A stretch of DNA of 64,000 nucleotides from Angiostrongylus vasorum (GCA_018806985.1 JADANN010000415.1:664035-728034), one strand, 5' to 3'. Counted from the stretch's first letter, positions 31,966 through 42,610 are shown. Numbers and translations are program-made. The notes: generated by a model from the letters alone, not told the origin.

Positions 31966-32685
31966 TCGTCCGAAAGTGACAAAAAAAGTAACTGGTGGTT
32001 TGGACAGCTGAAAACACAAAGTCTTCAAGAACTAGATTTGAAATGCTGATTGTACTTTCTGTACCAATAAAAAAACAAACTCGAAAAGCTTAGAAAAAGG
32101 CCTTAAGTAAAAAGTGTGGTTATGACGTTTCGCAAACACTTGGAAAAGGTTGTTCCAGTCAACTACGATAAGGTCCACATGACATATTAATCAGTTATGT
32201 AGTCTCAAAGATCGAGCACAAAACCCCATTGCATATTATATAGGTTACAAAATGTTGAAAACAGTAGAAATTTTCCACTACGCTGTGAATGTCGCCCACA
32301 TCGTGGGTGGCAATGGTTCATTAATTCATCGCTTAGCAGTTGAGTCAAAACTTAAGCCTAAAATGGCCTATAGCGCCAGAAGAGGATTTGAAGTGCAAAA
32401 AATCGTTATGAAAACTCCTGAAAAAAAGAGTGTTAAAAGGAATGGAACAATCGCTCAATCAAAAAACCAACATTCGACTTACTAATTTTTGTTTCTCTTA
32501 AAATTGTCTAGAAATTTATAAGCATCAGTGATAACTCGTTTGCCACCGTCTTTCCTCTTTAACAGTTCTTTCACATTCTTTTTCAAAAATCCGTTTTGAA
32601 GTGTAGTTTTAGCAAAAATTTTTTTGCAAGTGGTGATGGAAAAACAAACAAGTTTATGATAAAATAGACGCTATGTGCTTCTAGT
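31966..32685. other. No gene recognised; one unassigned frame
   Basis: A 77-codon + frame at 32252-32485 (NVAHIVGGNGSLIHRLAVE, basic C-terminus) has no motif and no clear splice sites. It could be coding but nothing supports it. Confidence 0.25.
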
Positions 32686-32955
32686 GGGCGAGTGTGGCGC
32701 AGTGGTCGGAGGCGCCCTGCAACACATACGTGGAATCGATCTCCGCACCCATAGCCCACCAAATCTCCCATCCTTCCGGGGTCGGCAAATTGGTACCGTA
32801 CTTGTCTGGGAGGAGAGCAGCACTGGCTCGATACATCGGTAGGCCACCGCGAGTTATTGTAAAGGCCAGATATGCATTCAATCACCTCCATACGGTGGTT
32901 AATGAAGTCGAATGCATGGCGCATCCCTAAAGGAATTGATCAACGCCGAGAGCTT
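32686..32955 (+). repeat. S1 SINE, full length
   Basis: Cleanest S1 copy: GTGTGGCGCAGTGGTCGGAGG, GTGGAATCGATCTCC, CCCATCCTTCCGGGGTCGG, AATTGGTACCGTACTTGTC, ATACATCGGTAGGCCACCGC and GATCAACGCCGAGAGC. Its head and boxes fit a tRNA-derived SINE. Confidence 0.88.
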
Positions 32956-33100
32956 TATTTTTTCTTTTATGTGCTCTTATTTGAAATGGCTTGTAAGCAA
33001 ACCTTCACTGCAATTACTCGTACCTATCATTGCTTGGAATGTCTTCTAACCGTTCGGCATAACCTAGCGATTATGAAAAATATCCTTTTTTTTCTACTAG

Positions 33101-33463
33101 GACTATACAGACTTGGAAAAGTGCTACAAGTGCTGCGATCTACAAGCGCTTCCAACTGTATGTATTGAAGACCTAGGACTACTTAGAAGGGCTAGTGGAG
33201 TCAGGATTCTAAAGAGAATCAATTTGATCACCGTTCAACTACATTCTTGGAGAAGAGAAAATTCCAATACGGTGGCCATGGAAAATTCATCGACGTTGGT
33301 AGATGACGGTATGCAAGACAACGAACAGAATGAAAGAGGTCCTCGATCAGCAAAAAAATTTAAAGCCGTGTCAGGTAAATGGATGAATAAAGTCCTGTAT
33401 AAGAATCCAATGATTTCAATACTGAAGAAATCTGACGTAACCGATGACCGCACGAAACGATGA
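33101..33463 (+). CDS. Candidate terminal exon, 120 residues, unidentified
   Basis: A strong pyrimidine tract and acceptor (CCTTTTTTTTCTACTAG) opens 120 codons in phase 0 to TGA. The order is DYTDLEKCYKCCDLQALP, a basic middle (RRASGVRILKRIN), an acidic part (VDDGMQDNEQNERGPRS) and a basic end (KKSDVTDDRTKR). An open frame this long right behind a good acceptor is unlikely by chance in this AT-rich DNA. A donor-like TCAG/GTAAATGG inside (33375) could end the exon early. No family is recognised; the CYKCC cluster might bind metal or form disulfides. Upstream exons were not found; the S1 SINE before it would lie in the intron. Confidence 0.42.
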   Translation, partial: DYTDLEKCYKCCDLQALPTVCIEDLGLLRRASGVRILKRINLITVQLHSWRRENSNTVAMENSSTLVDDGMQDNEQNERGPRSAKKFKAVSGKWMNKVLYKNPMISILKKSDVTDDRTKR

Positions 33464-33694
33464 CGGCGGACGTAAAAGTGCAACAGAGCGTGGAGATTGC
33501 CGCCCTAACTGGCAAGATGGACATTAGCCGATAATTCTTAGTATTCTTGTTGAGCCGATAATGTCGCGCTCGTCGACGGTAACTTAAATTAAAGGTACCC
33601 CTATCCCTGATAATATCTACTTGCAAACTGTTTTTCGAATACCGGCTTCCATTTAAACTCGGCACGACCAATCAACATGTAATTGATAAGCTAA

Positions 33695-33830
33695 ACAAAG
33701 GTCACAAAAACACTTTATTCAGGTAACGTTTCGGCGCCTTTTGCCTTCTTACGACCCGGATTGGTCAGAGTCTATTGTCCACAGTTGTTCCTTTCCCGGT
33801 GTTGGTCTTCGTGATCGCATCGAGTCGAAC
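33695..33830 (-). mobile_element. PLE-2 terminal fragment
   Basis: Minus strand: GAACAACTGTGGACAATAGAC, GACCAATCCGGGTCG, hammerhead remnant and GAATAAAGTG. Same order as at 21.3 and 56.8 kb. Confidence 0.5.
33721..33757 (-). ncRNA. Hammerhead remnant, PLE-2
   Basis: GGGT, CGTAAGA in place of CTGANGA, AGGC...GCGCC, GAA, ACGT, T, ACCT. Stem I still pairs and stem III is intact, but the core is broken. Confidence 0.4.
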
Positions 33831-35494
33831 CTAGGGCAGAACAGCTCGAATGAAGTAAGCTCACTCGGAAGCGCTCTTTTGTGCAAGACGGTTGTTGTTA
33901 TTGGTTGGCCGTTGAAAATGGTTGATTACACCCCTTGCAAACAGTTTTCTTGTCTTCCAAACGTCTCTTTAAGGTACAGAATTTTTCTAAGTCTTTATTA
34001 TCTAGGATACAAACGATCATTGATACAATTATTCGTTGAAGAGTCGGAAACGTCTCTTTTTAAAAATAGGAATGTGGTTAAGCTTGCAATGGCAGAAGAT
34101 TTGGCACCACTTTATTCACGGCGAATAAAATAAATGTCTAATAAAGAAAAAAGCAATCCTAATAGAAAATTCAGGTAAAAATTGTTAGCTGGCCAAACGC
34201 TTAATGTATCATCACAGTTTTCTCTGTGGTTTCGCTTCACAATGGATTATGGAGAGGAGAGGAGAGACAGGTAGAACACAACTATCTATAGATTTCAGAG
34301 AAAACCTGTCTGGACAAATGAAGGGTCAATCGCGATAGCTCGAAGGTTATAACTAAACTGAGAAAAAGCTCTTTGACGAGATAAGTTTGAACGGAATATT
34401 TTTCATTTATTAACAGCTTACGGAGGCGCAGTAGACAAAGGGTTGTTGTCAAAGAGCTCTGGATTGCCGACTGAGCATCGCTTATTTGATCAAGATGGCT
34501 GAGCAGTAAGTAATGAAAAAACACATCCAAGTTAAAAAAAATAAGAGGCTTAAGCGCTATCTTCAAAAATTTATGGTCGTAGCCAGCCACAACTCTTGTC
34601 GGACATTAAAATACCACATGTAGAGGATTATTACAGAGGAGAATAGAACAGTGGAGAAAACGAATAATCCCGAGAGCAGCTCAAAAAATGGCTCGAAAGA
34701 ATGATGTTTGGTAACTTCACTGGACTCAAGGTTCTACAAAATCTAAACCCCGAACGATTATAAGACTATGCCCATTTTATACGAAAATGAGCAATTAACA
34801 GCGAAGATTCTAGTTAAGCTTCTTATGCTCTCCACAACTTCCGTCCATGGCAGCAATAAATCATTTAGGAATTTGTTTTTTTTTCGAAACACAAAATGCA
34901 AGTAGATATTTGAAGAGTGGAAGTTCTTCAACACATTCTGATGGAAGTTACTCGGACATTTCCTAAAGATGCATTACGTAACCAAACATCGCTCATGAAC
35001 AAATAGGAGAGACAAAAAACAAGGTTTCAAAGCCGTTAAATTTCTGTGAGCTGTTTTTCTAGAAGCTTATCAAATAACGAAGCTAAACATAAGTTCAGTG
35101 AAGAAACGGGAATTCAAATCCTTAGGGCTAACTCATTCAAACACCTTTCATTGTCTGAAATAAGATTACTGTATACATTAATTCTATTATCGATTTCTAT
35201 GTGCATTTTTGCATAATTTTTGAAGCATTTTTTAAGCAATTTTGTTCCTCACCTAAATTTTTGGCTTGACAGTTTGCAACGGCCAATCTCTGTGGGAGCC
35301 AGTTTTCCGATCTACTATTTTATCGTTGTTGGCGATTTTGCTATGATATTAACTCGAATTTGAACAGAATTTTCTAGAATTCCACTGCATTAACGGCTAG
35401 GAAGTTGAAGACCTGTTCAAACAGGCATTAAAAAACTCTACCACCTGTTTCATGTGTCGTCATCTTGATGGACCACTGACTGGACCTTAAATAA
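33831..35494. other. No gene or repeat recognised
   Basis: Frames at 33741-34133 (+) and 34282-34590 (-) have no motif. AT-rich throughout. Confidence 0.35.
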
Positions 35495-35765
35495 AAAGGG
35501 TAAAGCTCTCGGCATTGATCTATCCCTGAGGAATGTGCCATGCATTCGACTTCACTAAGCATCGTTTGGAGGTGAGTGAATGTATATCTGGTCTTTACTC
35601 GCGGTGGCCTACCGATGTATCGAGACATTGCTGCTATCTTACCAGACAAGTTTGATAGCAACTTGCTGACCCCGGAGGGACGGAAGAGTTGGTGTGCCAT
35701 GGATGAGGGATCAATCCCACATTTGTGTTGCAGGTCGCCTCCGACCACTGTGTCACACGACTCGA
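35495..35765 (-). repeat. S1 SINE, full length
   Basis: Minus strand: tail CTCTCGGCATTGATCTATCCC to head GTGTGACACAGTGGTCGGAGG, with GGTCAGCAAGTTG middle. Confidence 0.8.
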
Positions 35766-36340
35766 TCTTACGACAGTAAATTTCCCTTGTGCAGTTGTCG
35801 CGAGCAAGAGTGGGTTTTGCACCCTCTAGGAACTCTTTGAGCCTCTTATCTTTTCTTTCTAGGATTTCCGTGAAGAACTCTTACAGTAGGGTAGGTGGTC
35901 GTCATGCTGTGCGTTGGATATCTCAGAGAATGCAATCGCTAATAGCTCTTGCGAATCGTTTGTCGATTAGATGCCTTAAATGTTCGACACACCCTGTCTT
36001 CGACAATACTGTGTATAGAATGGCTTTTTTGATTGTGGCAGTTGGCGTAGGTCGGAGCTTTGGATCTTCTCTCTCAATCGCACCATAAGGGATACTCCCA
36101 ACATCGTCCCTATGGAGTACAGGTTCGATAACGACAGATGATCTATAAAATTTGGAGAAATCGAGGACAAGAGAGATTTGGAGGCCGCCTCTTTCTGAAG
36201 ACATCCTAAGAATTGAAAAAGTTGTTCGGAGTTACGTCAAAAAAAATATTTCTGAAAATCTGCACGAATGGACGAGAGATTAATGCCGGGCACGTTTTGC
36301 TTCGGTGAATGTATGGAGTTTCATAGAAGAACTGAAACTG
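35766..36340. other. Unassigned; open minus frames
   Basis: Two overlapping minus frames (35923-36204, 35976-36170) contain FIDHLSLSNLYSIGTMLG and LRQLPQSKKPFYTQYCRRQG. They look somewhat protein-like but match nothing I know. Could be a decayed mobile-element ORF. Confidence 0.2.
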
Positions 36341-36344
36341 TCTC

Positions 36345-36415
36345 GTTGTTCCTCCCAACGGTTTACCGCCTCATAATGGGTGGGAGGTGTTCCTGTGTGT
36401 TAGACATGCTAATAG
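36345..36415 (+). repeat. S4 repeat, 5' fragment
   Basis: CCTCCCAACGGTTTACCGCC, CATAATGGGTGGGAGGTG. Ends after 70 bases. Confidence 0.6.
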
Positions 36416-36660
36416 ACGAAGAAAAGCAGTAGTGTAATGAATCTACACTGAAAATAAGGTCGAATAATCTCAGAGAAATATTCCGAAGTCTTCTTCGAGC
36501 GCTCTAAATTCTCATCATAAATCTTTAAACAGAAGACTCGTCATGACGCTTGTCTTCAATCCTTGTCGTTTCTGATTTCGAAGCAATGATATGCTCTTTC
36601 GAAAGCTATTGAAAAGTGTTTTTTTATCTAGTGGAAAAATCACAAGGACAATATTATTTT
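36416..36660. other. No gene or repeat recognised
   Basis: Nothing identifiable. Confidence 0.4.
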
Positions 36661-36664
36661 TTTC

Positions 36665-36800
36665 ACCAGGACGCTGAGATATATATGCATAACTCGGAAT
36701 CTCAGTTTGGCTTTGAGCCCACGATTACCCCCTTCTCGGGGTTCACGTGTCATCCACAACATTAACCGAGGCTCTTGTTCTGCTTCAGTTTTTTTTACTC
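36665..36800 (-). repeat. S3 SINE copy
   Basis: Minus strand: tail GCATATATATCTCAGCGTCC, middle CCCCGAGAAGGGGGTAATCG, head GAGCCTCGGTTAATGTTG. Confidence 0.55.
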
Positions 36801-37127
36801 AAATGGCGCTCTCAGCTTTGTCAAAAGGAATGCACTGTGGAGCACATGTCGCCTGACAGAAAGGCTGACCAGGGCCACGGTTAGTGGTGTCATTACCACG
36901 TTGGCCGAATCACTACAAGTCTAGTGCATCCGCCCAACTACTGCGTACACCACGAAGGACTGCATATCTCTGCATTTCTGTTGTTCTCTTGTATCGGCTT
37001 CATTTTTTTGCTTCCATTGAGAAAGGCTAAACGATTGCCATCTATTCATAATTTCATCTTTGGTGACAAAAAACCCCTTTTTTTGACAAGTTTTTCGAAA
37101 TAGACCATTCTACCTAATAAACCGGAA
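36801..37127. other. No gene recognised
   Basis: No gene; short GC-richer patch at 36840-36950 not assigned. Confidence 0.35.
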
Positions 37128-37500
37128 TGCCCTCCCAACGATTGGCTAGGTGTTCCTGGGTGTCGGACTGTGATGTAGAGCGGGAAATTCGTCCCCCCGG
37201 CACGGTCTCCCGAGCTGAGAAGGAGTCCGGTGTTTCCTTCAGGAAGCCTAGCTGAGACTAAACCAATACCAGGATCCACCACCGTCCTGGTATCAAAGTC
37301 GTATGGTGGCAAAGCTCCCTCTGATCCACAAACGCTGCGACTGCCTGTCGTGATGACGACCTGGGGCAGACTTGGCCAGGCTGTCCTCGGGATTCCAGGG
37401 AACCACAATGGCTTAGCCAGCAAATCTCCGAAAAATGGTGATTATGCTGAGGCCCGCACAACTAGTGATGACGGGCCGTCCAAGTATCAAGTATTTGTTC
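37128..37500 (+). repeat. S4 repeat, full length
   Basis: CCTCCCAACGATTGGCTAGG, CGGAATTCGTCCCC-type segment, CCTGGTATCAAAGTCGTATGG, CTGGGGCAGACTTGGCCAGG, GACGGGCCGTCCAAGTATC. It explains the frames at 37046-37511. Confidence 0.85.
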
Positions 37501-37524
37501 ACAACAGCTAACGAGAAGAAGAGA

Positions 37525-37597
37525 ATACATATCTGGCCTTTTCAATGACTCACGGTGGCCTAGTGATCTATCGAGCCAGTGCTGCTATCCTCCTAGT
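37525..37597 (-). repeat. S1 SINE fragment
   Basis: ATATCTGGCCTTTTCAATGAC to GAGCCAGTGCTGCTATCCTC. Confidence 0.6.
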
Positions 37598-37660
37598 GCC
37601 GTGGGGGACGAATTCCTCGGCCAGTACATCGCAGTCCGGCACCAAGGAACAGATGGGGTT
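37598..37660 (-). repeat. S4 fragment, inverted
   Basis: Read on the minus strand, CCTTGGTGCCGGACTGCGATG and AGGAATTCGTCCCCCACGG. Confidence 0.6.
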
Positions 37661-37904
37661 ATAATTTCATGAAAGACATAAGAGTGAAGAAAATCGTAGA
37701 CATGCTTGTCCATACCATTTGTATTAAGATGTTGTGTTACTTCGTACGTCTTTAGCACCATTCTTGTCCAACGATTGTTCATTGGCGGCTTGACGATCTG
37801 TGGTCTCAACTCACTGAGATCTTTAATTCCACTCTAAACCCAGGAATTCTACTTGACGCCTTGTTGTTTCTTCAGTGAATTCAGCAGTTTCCTTCCACAG
37901 AAGA
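37661..37904. other. No gene or repeat recognised
   Basis: Minus frame at 37585-37809 begins in the S4 fragment; not supported. Confidence 0.35.
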
Positions 37905-37998
37905 GGATAAAGCCCTCGACGTTGATCAAGCTCCTTCGGGATGCACCGTGCATTCGACTTCACTAATCATTGTTTGGAGGTGATTGAATGCACATCTT
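37905..37998 (-). repeat. S1 SINE tail fragment
   Basis: CCCTCGACGTTGATCAAGC to GGTGATTGAATGCACATC. Confidence 0.65.
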
Positions 37999-38007
37999 AG
38001 TTGATAG

Positions 38008-38385
38008 TTACTTGAACGGCCCGTCATCACTAGTTGTGCGGGCCCCAGCACAATCACTACCCCACGGAGACTTGCCGGCTAAGCCATTGTGGTTCCTCGT
38101 AATCCCGAGGACAGCCTGGCCAAAGTCTGCCCCGGGTCGTCACCGCGACAGGCAGTCGCAGCCCTTGTGGATCAGAGGGAAATCTGCCACCATGCCAGTT
38201 TGACACCAGGTCGGTGGTGGATCCTGGCATTGGTTTACTATAAGCTAGGCTCCCTGATGGAAATGCCGGACTCCTTCTCAGCATGGGACAACCTACCGGG
38301 GTGACGAATTCCTCCGCTGTACATCGCAGTCCGGCACCCAGGAACAGATTCCAGCCAAGATGAGGCGGTAAACCATTGAGAGGAC
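38008..38385 (-). repeat. S4 repeat, full length
   Basis: Reverse complement of the S4 plan, from GACGGGCCGTTCAAGTAACT at its end to the start ATGGTTTACCGCCTCATC. Its flank (AAATACTTCACCACAGCAATTG, then a segment with TTGCCAAAAGGTGG) is also found in inverted orientation beside the S4 copy at 62.8 kb, so S4 and flank were copied together. Confidence 0.85.
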
Positions 38386-38389
38386 TTAG

Positions 38390-38640
38390 CAAAATAACTG
38401 CACAAAATACTTCACCACAGCAATTGCTTTGCTCTTGTAAATATTTCTTGTTTTTCACACAAAGCATTTCGGTTCAATAGACAGAACTTTTGCTAAAATC
38501 TTGCCAAAAGGTGGTCTGTTTGTCATCAAAAACGAAGTTGGGAGAAGACGGTGATCGTTTAACTTTTCGCATTTCCAGCGCAAAAAGTAGCTTGTAAAAG
38601 AAAATGACACAAATGCAGGGACATGCCATTGAAATTTGGT
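38390..38640. repeat. Copied flank shared with 62.56-62.80 kb, inverted
   Basis: Segments such as AAAGCATTTCGGTTCAATAGAC, GATCGTTTAACTTTTCGCA and CAAATGCAGGGACATGCCATTG recur in reverse at 62550-62800. Confidence 0.8.
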
Positions 38641-38644
38641 GAAC

Positions 38645-39791
38645 CTGGAGAACCGGATCGAATCATCGACCACGAGTGTATTACGGCACAGCTCTGACCA
38701 CAGCACTAAGCGCGCTCAACTGAAATATAGCGTTCAATGTTAATCACTCCTGTAGGGAGTCATTCCAATTGATTTTCCACGCATACGACTCAAGTGAGTA
38801 TCGTAGAGGGGATGGGTGGAGGGTCACTAATGCATCAAGTCAGTCATTTTATCCTTCAGGGCAACTCTGGCAGCATTTCTCCGACCTCGGAAGGGTGGAG
38901 AGTTTTGCTTGACTGGATAGCAAAATAGAAACGATGACACGTGTGTATTTCATTGTTGCCTTCCACTGGCCACTACGATACAAAATCCCAATTTTGTGCA
39001 TAGGGAACGATTCCAGTTTATTTTTGCTAGTTCAGATCAGCTGAAGACACATTGACCAGAACAAAGGTGGCAATAAAGAAGGTGCCATTTATTATGACGA
39101 TGAGTGCACGAAGAGCTTAAAGAGAGTTCATCATGCTCACGACAATAAAACATCCAAGTGTGAGCATAACTACTTCAACTATGCACGAATCCCATGAAAA
39201 GGGTGTAATTTTTTTCTTTCAAACTATTTCAGGTTATGCGTTTGCCGTTTTATGTTTATTTATATCTTTCATTCGTTTGTTTTTTTCGGCACATAAATAT
39301 TAGAGCAGAGAGATTTGGTAGCAACTGAATAGGTAGTAGGAGTTTATGCGACTACGTCCAAATCTCGCGATGTGACGCAGTGGTTGGAGGCGCCACTGCG
39401 ACACATACGTGGAATCGACCCCAGCGCCCGTGGGCCCACCAAGCCTTCCATCCCTCCGTGGTCGGCAATTTGGTATCAGACTTGTCTCAGAGGATAGCAG
39501 CACTGGCTCCATATATCGGTTGGCCATCGCGAGTCATTGTAAAAGGCGGATATGCATTCAGTCATTTCTAACGATACATAATGAAGTCGAATGCATGGTT
39601 CACCCCTCAGGGATTGATCTACGCCGAGCTTTTTCTATGTCTAAAATTCTTTCATTGCAACGGAGGTAGTCAGATCTATAGAGGAACGGCCACCATTCAT
39701 CGAAATCCATGGATGTTGTTGAAAACATTCGTTCACTGGCCGTTTAGTTCATTGTGGAAAAGAGATTTCTAGCGAAAATGGTTGGCGATCG
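38645..39791. repeat. Duplicated block D1
   Basis: Collinear with 45215-46340 and inverted relative to 47516-48800. It contains an S1 copy. It lacks the segment of about 155 bases at 45790-45945 (CCCATGAGGGCTTCGTAC and after), which both palindrome arms have. Its last part (39600-39791) matches only 47516-47690. Confidence 0.88.
39370..39630 (+). repeat. S1 SINE inside block D1
   Basis: GATGTGACGCAGTGGTTGGAGG, GTGGAATCGACCCC, TTTGGTATCAGACTTGTC and GATTGATCTACGCCGAGC. Confidence 0.85.
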
Positions 39792-40180
39792 ATGTCTGAG
39801 GGTTTCACCTTCTTCACGGCCAAGATGATCAGAGCCCACCACAGTCGTCGCTTCTCCGTCTGAATAGATCCTCCACGTCATCACTCATATCGAGTTGAAA
39901 CCAATGGAGTAGACCAGTTGAGACTTTTATTGCCATATGTTTCTCTATACTTGAAAAATTGGATTATTTTCGCATGAAGTGGTGGAGCCGTTGCATGTCT
40001 TCGCCGTTTTGCCAACGACTAAACCCAGAGAACAAGGAAGAACTGCTGATCTTCTCGACGTGCTAAGTTTCGATAATGTTTCAAGTAAAAGACTGCACTC
40101 ACTTTGAACACTTTCTCCACAAAATGTGCTCAAAAAAAAGAGTGGCAACAGCATCCACTATCTTCGCATGGTTCAGACTG

Positions 40181-40435
40181 TCAGAAGACCGCTTTCTTTC
40201 CGCCGCTTGCAAATGCACGGGATCCGCTGTTATTGCTTCGTTCAGAGGTGAAAGCGTAGATAACAACAATTTCACAGCATACTTTGCAGGCCATTATTTT
40301 CTTCAAAACATTTTATTATTGAAAAAGAAACCTCTCAGCCTCTTCAAAGCTTGAAGGAATGTACTTCAAGGCAACTGAACAAACGGCCAGCACACCAATC
40401 AAAACAAATGCGGTCAGGAGACGCGTGTTGATCAT
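40181..40435 (-). CDS. Small secreted peptide gene, copy P1
   Basis: Two exons: 40435-40332 and 40226-40181, joined across a 105-base intron (GTTTCT donor; ATAACAG acceptor). Exon 1 starts MINTRLLTAFVLIGVL and AVCSVA, a signal peptide with a basic start, a hydrophobic core and a small-residue cleavage site, then LKYIPSSFEEAE. Exon 2 encodes GSRAFASGGKKAVF and a stop; a Ser is formed at the junction, giving 49 residues. The ATG directly follows TTTTCAG, so the leader is trans-spliced or lies behind a 5' UTR intron. The poly(A) signal is mutated (GAGAAAG for AATAAAG), and GGK replaces GGM, so this copy may be weak or dead. It is divergent from P2. Role unknown; secretion is inferred. Confidence 0.65.
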
Positions 40436-40445
40436 CTGAAAATTG
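40436..40445 (-). promoter_or_regulatory. 3' splice acceptor at the P1 ATG
   Basis: AATTTTCAG ends immediately before the ATG (read on the minus strand). The same arrangement is kept in P2, P3 and P4, which strongly fixes the start codon. Confidence 0.75.
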
Positions 40446-41281
40446 GCACAGCACAGAAATTCTCAAGAACTGCAACTAGGTTTTTATGCTACCACAAGTC
40501 AGTACAGTGGCTTTACAACAGCTTTCAAGCTTATAGTAAGGAGGTAGTACTGTGTCACACTTCATCGGATGGCATACCCACCTATACAAGGTGGCGGAAG
40601 TCCACAGGAAATTCCGAAGAAGACGGAACAATGACAAAATCTAACTTGCACGTCTTTAAATGCCCTTGATTTGATAACATTTTGTTGTTTTCTTCCACGT
40701 TGTATATGATTTGATCATCAACACCTACCACACGTATGACGTGTCATTTGACGATGAAAAGTGCTCATTGAACGGAATAGCTGCGAGCACAGAACGAAAC
40801 CTATTATTCTTTCCTCTGCCGAAGAGGGTTTGGCTCTGGCAGAACAAAAACGATACAGTTTTATGGGAATGTTCTGGACATCATATCATTGATCAGCTCC
40901 ATGCAATAAAGACAACAAGTCTAATCGTTATCTACACTGTCCAAGCCACGTCGTTGCCACGCAGTTGGACGTGTAGTATCGCGTAGCGTAGTGTGATAGG
41001 TGTTGATAAGCAAATGATATGCAACGTGGAAGGAAACAACAATGCGTTATCAAATTCGAGGGTATTTAATGAGGTGCAAGTTAGATTTTGCCATTCTTCC
41101 GTCTTGTTCGGAATTTGCTGTTGGCTTCCTCCAGCTTGTAAAAGTGGGTTTACCATCTGATACTAGTGTGACTCATCAGTAGCTCCTTTCTGCAAGCAAA
41201 TAAGTTGCTATGAAACCAGTGCACTGTCTTGGAGTAGTATGGAATTCTAGTCACAGTTCTTGAGAATTTCTGTTCTGTGCA
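40446..41281. promoter_or_regulatory. Shared divergent promoter region of P1 and P2
   Basis: The 850 bases between the two ATGs hold mirrored elements: CATATGCAACGTGGAAG-like blocks at 40697-40715 (-) and 41015-41035 (+), TATA-like GCATTTAAAGACG (about 40652-40664, -) and GGTATTTAATGAG (41061-41073, +), followed by GCAAGTTAGATTTTG on each side. Each TATA-like box is about 220 bases from its ATG, with the acceptor between. Confidence 0.55.
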
Positions 41282-41290
41282 AATTTTCAG

Positions 41291-41581
41291 ATGATCAGCA
41301 CGCGTCTCCTGACCGCCTGTGTTTTGATGGGTGTGCTGGCCGTTTGTTCAGTTGCTTTGAAGTACATTCCTTCAAGCTTTGAAGATCCTGAGAGGTTTCC
41401 TTTCCAATAATAAACATTTTTGACGAAAATAGTAGCCTGCAAAGTCTCTTCTGAAACTGCTGTTATTTACGCTTGCGTCTCTGAATGAAGCAATTACAGC
41501 GGATCCCCCTGCATTTGCTGGCGGTGGAATGAAGGCGGTCGTCTGACAGTCTGGATCAGCTATCGTAGTGGACCCTACTGA
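41291..41581 (+). CDS. Small secreted peptide gene, copy P2 (frameshifted tail)
   Basis: Exons 41291-41394 and 41500-41581. Exon 1 encodes MISTRLLTACVLMGVL, AVCSVA, LKYIPSSFEDPE. Exon 2 carries one extra C compared with P3 (GGATCCCCC for GGATCCCC), so the tail changes from GSPAFAGGGMKAVV to GSPCICWRWNEGG and RLTVWISYRSGPY. The frame then ends 36 bases later than in the siblings. Splice sites and the AATAAA at 41615-41620 are kept. Either this is a damaged copy or the new Cys- and Trp-containing tail is used; the sequence alone cannot say. It is the divergent partner of P1. Confidence 0.6.
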
Positions 41582-41614
41582 CGCTGTTTTTATGTTTTTT
41601 GAGCACTTTTTTTA

Positions 41615-41620
41615 AATAAA
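41615..41620 (+). terminator. Poly(A) signal of P2
   Basis: AATAAAGTGTTCAAAATAGTGCA, a block conserved behind all copies. Confidence 0.65.
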
Positions 41621-42484
41621 GTGTTCAAAATAGTGCAGTGTTTTATTTGAATCGTTGAGGAAACTTAGCACGTTCGGAGGGTCAACATTTCTTCCTTGTT
41701 CGCTGTGTCTAGTCACTAACAAAACGACGAACACATCAATTGGTTTCGCTTCAACCAAAAATAATCTCATTTCTCGGTTCTAAAAAATGTGTGATAATAA
41801 CAAAGCATATGGCAACTTAATGAAAACAAACGTCGAATAAAAAAATCAATTCGAAGACAATCTTTATAAAAAGACACTGCCGAGTGAGCTTGGATCTTTC
41901 GCGTGTTGGTCCGCTTCACTGGTTTCGAATCGATGTGAGTGACGGCGACGAACATCTACACTGCAGGAAGAGGCAACCGCTGTACTGGGTTCGCATCCCT
42001 GTGGCTCCAAGAAGACGAAGCCATCGAGGCATCAGATGCAATAAGGATTTCTAACAATTTCATATAAGCTTTTCAGTGAACCAAATTACAGATTACTCAT
42101 GCCAATTTTGAATGAAAGTCAGAATCGAAAGTTTGCTTTGCTGCTTTTCAATAGTATAAACACTTATTATATTCATCTGACGTGATGGTGTGCTGACGAT
42201 GATTACGGTATCGATAGCACTGTAACCTTTAATGTTTGATTCATATCATTACGCGGCTATCTCAATCCTCGCCTTACTGTTGCTGTGACTGCAAAAATTT
42301 TTATGAAAAGATATAGGAAACGGTTAACCGGCCATAGCGCTTCATGAACGCTTTCTTCCTCGTCAAAAGCTACTTTTAAACTTCATTTCTCTCAGGTTTC
42401 CGTCTTTGCATCTCCTGTTCTGTGAGTGGAAATTGAAGCCAGATCCCCTTGATCGTCAAGGTTTTCCTCGCCAAGGCACTATCT
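41621..42484. repeat. Downstream flank of P2, partly duplicated
   Basis: 41640-41960 resembles the sequence behind P5 (52180-52500) and, inverted, behind P1 (39900-40080): AACTTAGCACGTTCGGAGG, TGTCTAGTCACTAACAAAACG. At 41996-42030 (GGCTCCAAGAAGACGAAGCC) it resembles a worn PLE-2 hammerhead region. Confidence 0.5.
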
Positions 42485-42610
42485 GGGCTAGAAGGGAAAG
42501 CGAGTTGTTATTTCTGCGAATGGAAATGCAACACGTTCATGCCGGTTAGAATAAAAGTGGTTCATGAGAGTGATGAAAATAGCCGTAACACATTGAAATC
42601 GTATCCAACG
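42485..42610. repeat. Segment shared with 60140-60260, inverted
   Basis: TTGTTATTTCTGCGAATGG, GTTAGAATAAAAGTGGTTCATG and ATAGCCGTAACACATTGAAATCG recur in reverse in the pair 2 promoter region. Confidence 0.75.

Noticed and set aside
40332..40435. Single-exon reading of the peptide genes, running through the donor to the stop a few codons later (ERFPFQ or similar)
   Set aside because: Exon 2 keeps an open, similar tail in P1, P3, P4 and P5, and the conserved AATAAAGTGTTC lies behind exon 2. The spliced reading explains more, though short unspliced forms could exist.
41996..42030. Hammerhead-like GGCTCCAAGAAGACGAAGCC segment behind P2
   Set aside because: Similarity to PLE-2 is visible, but the CTGANGA core is absent.
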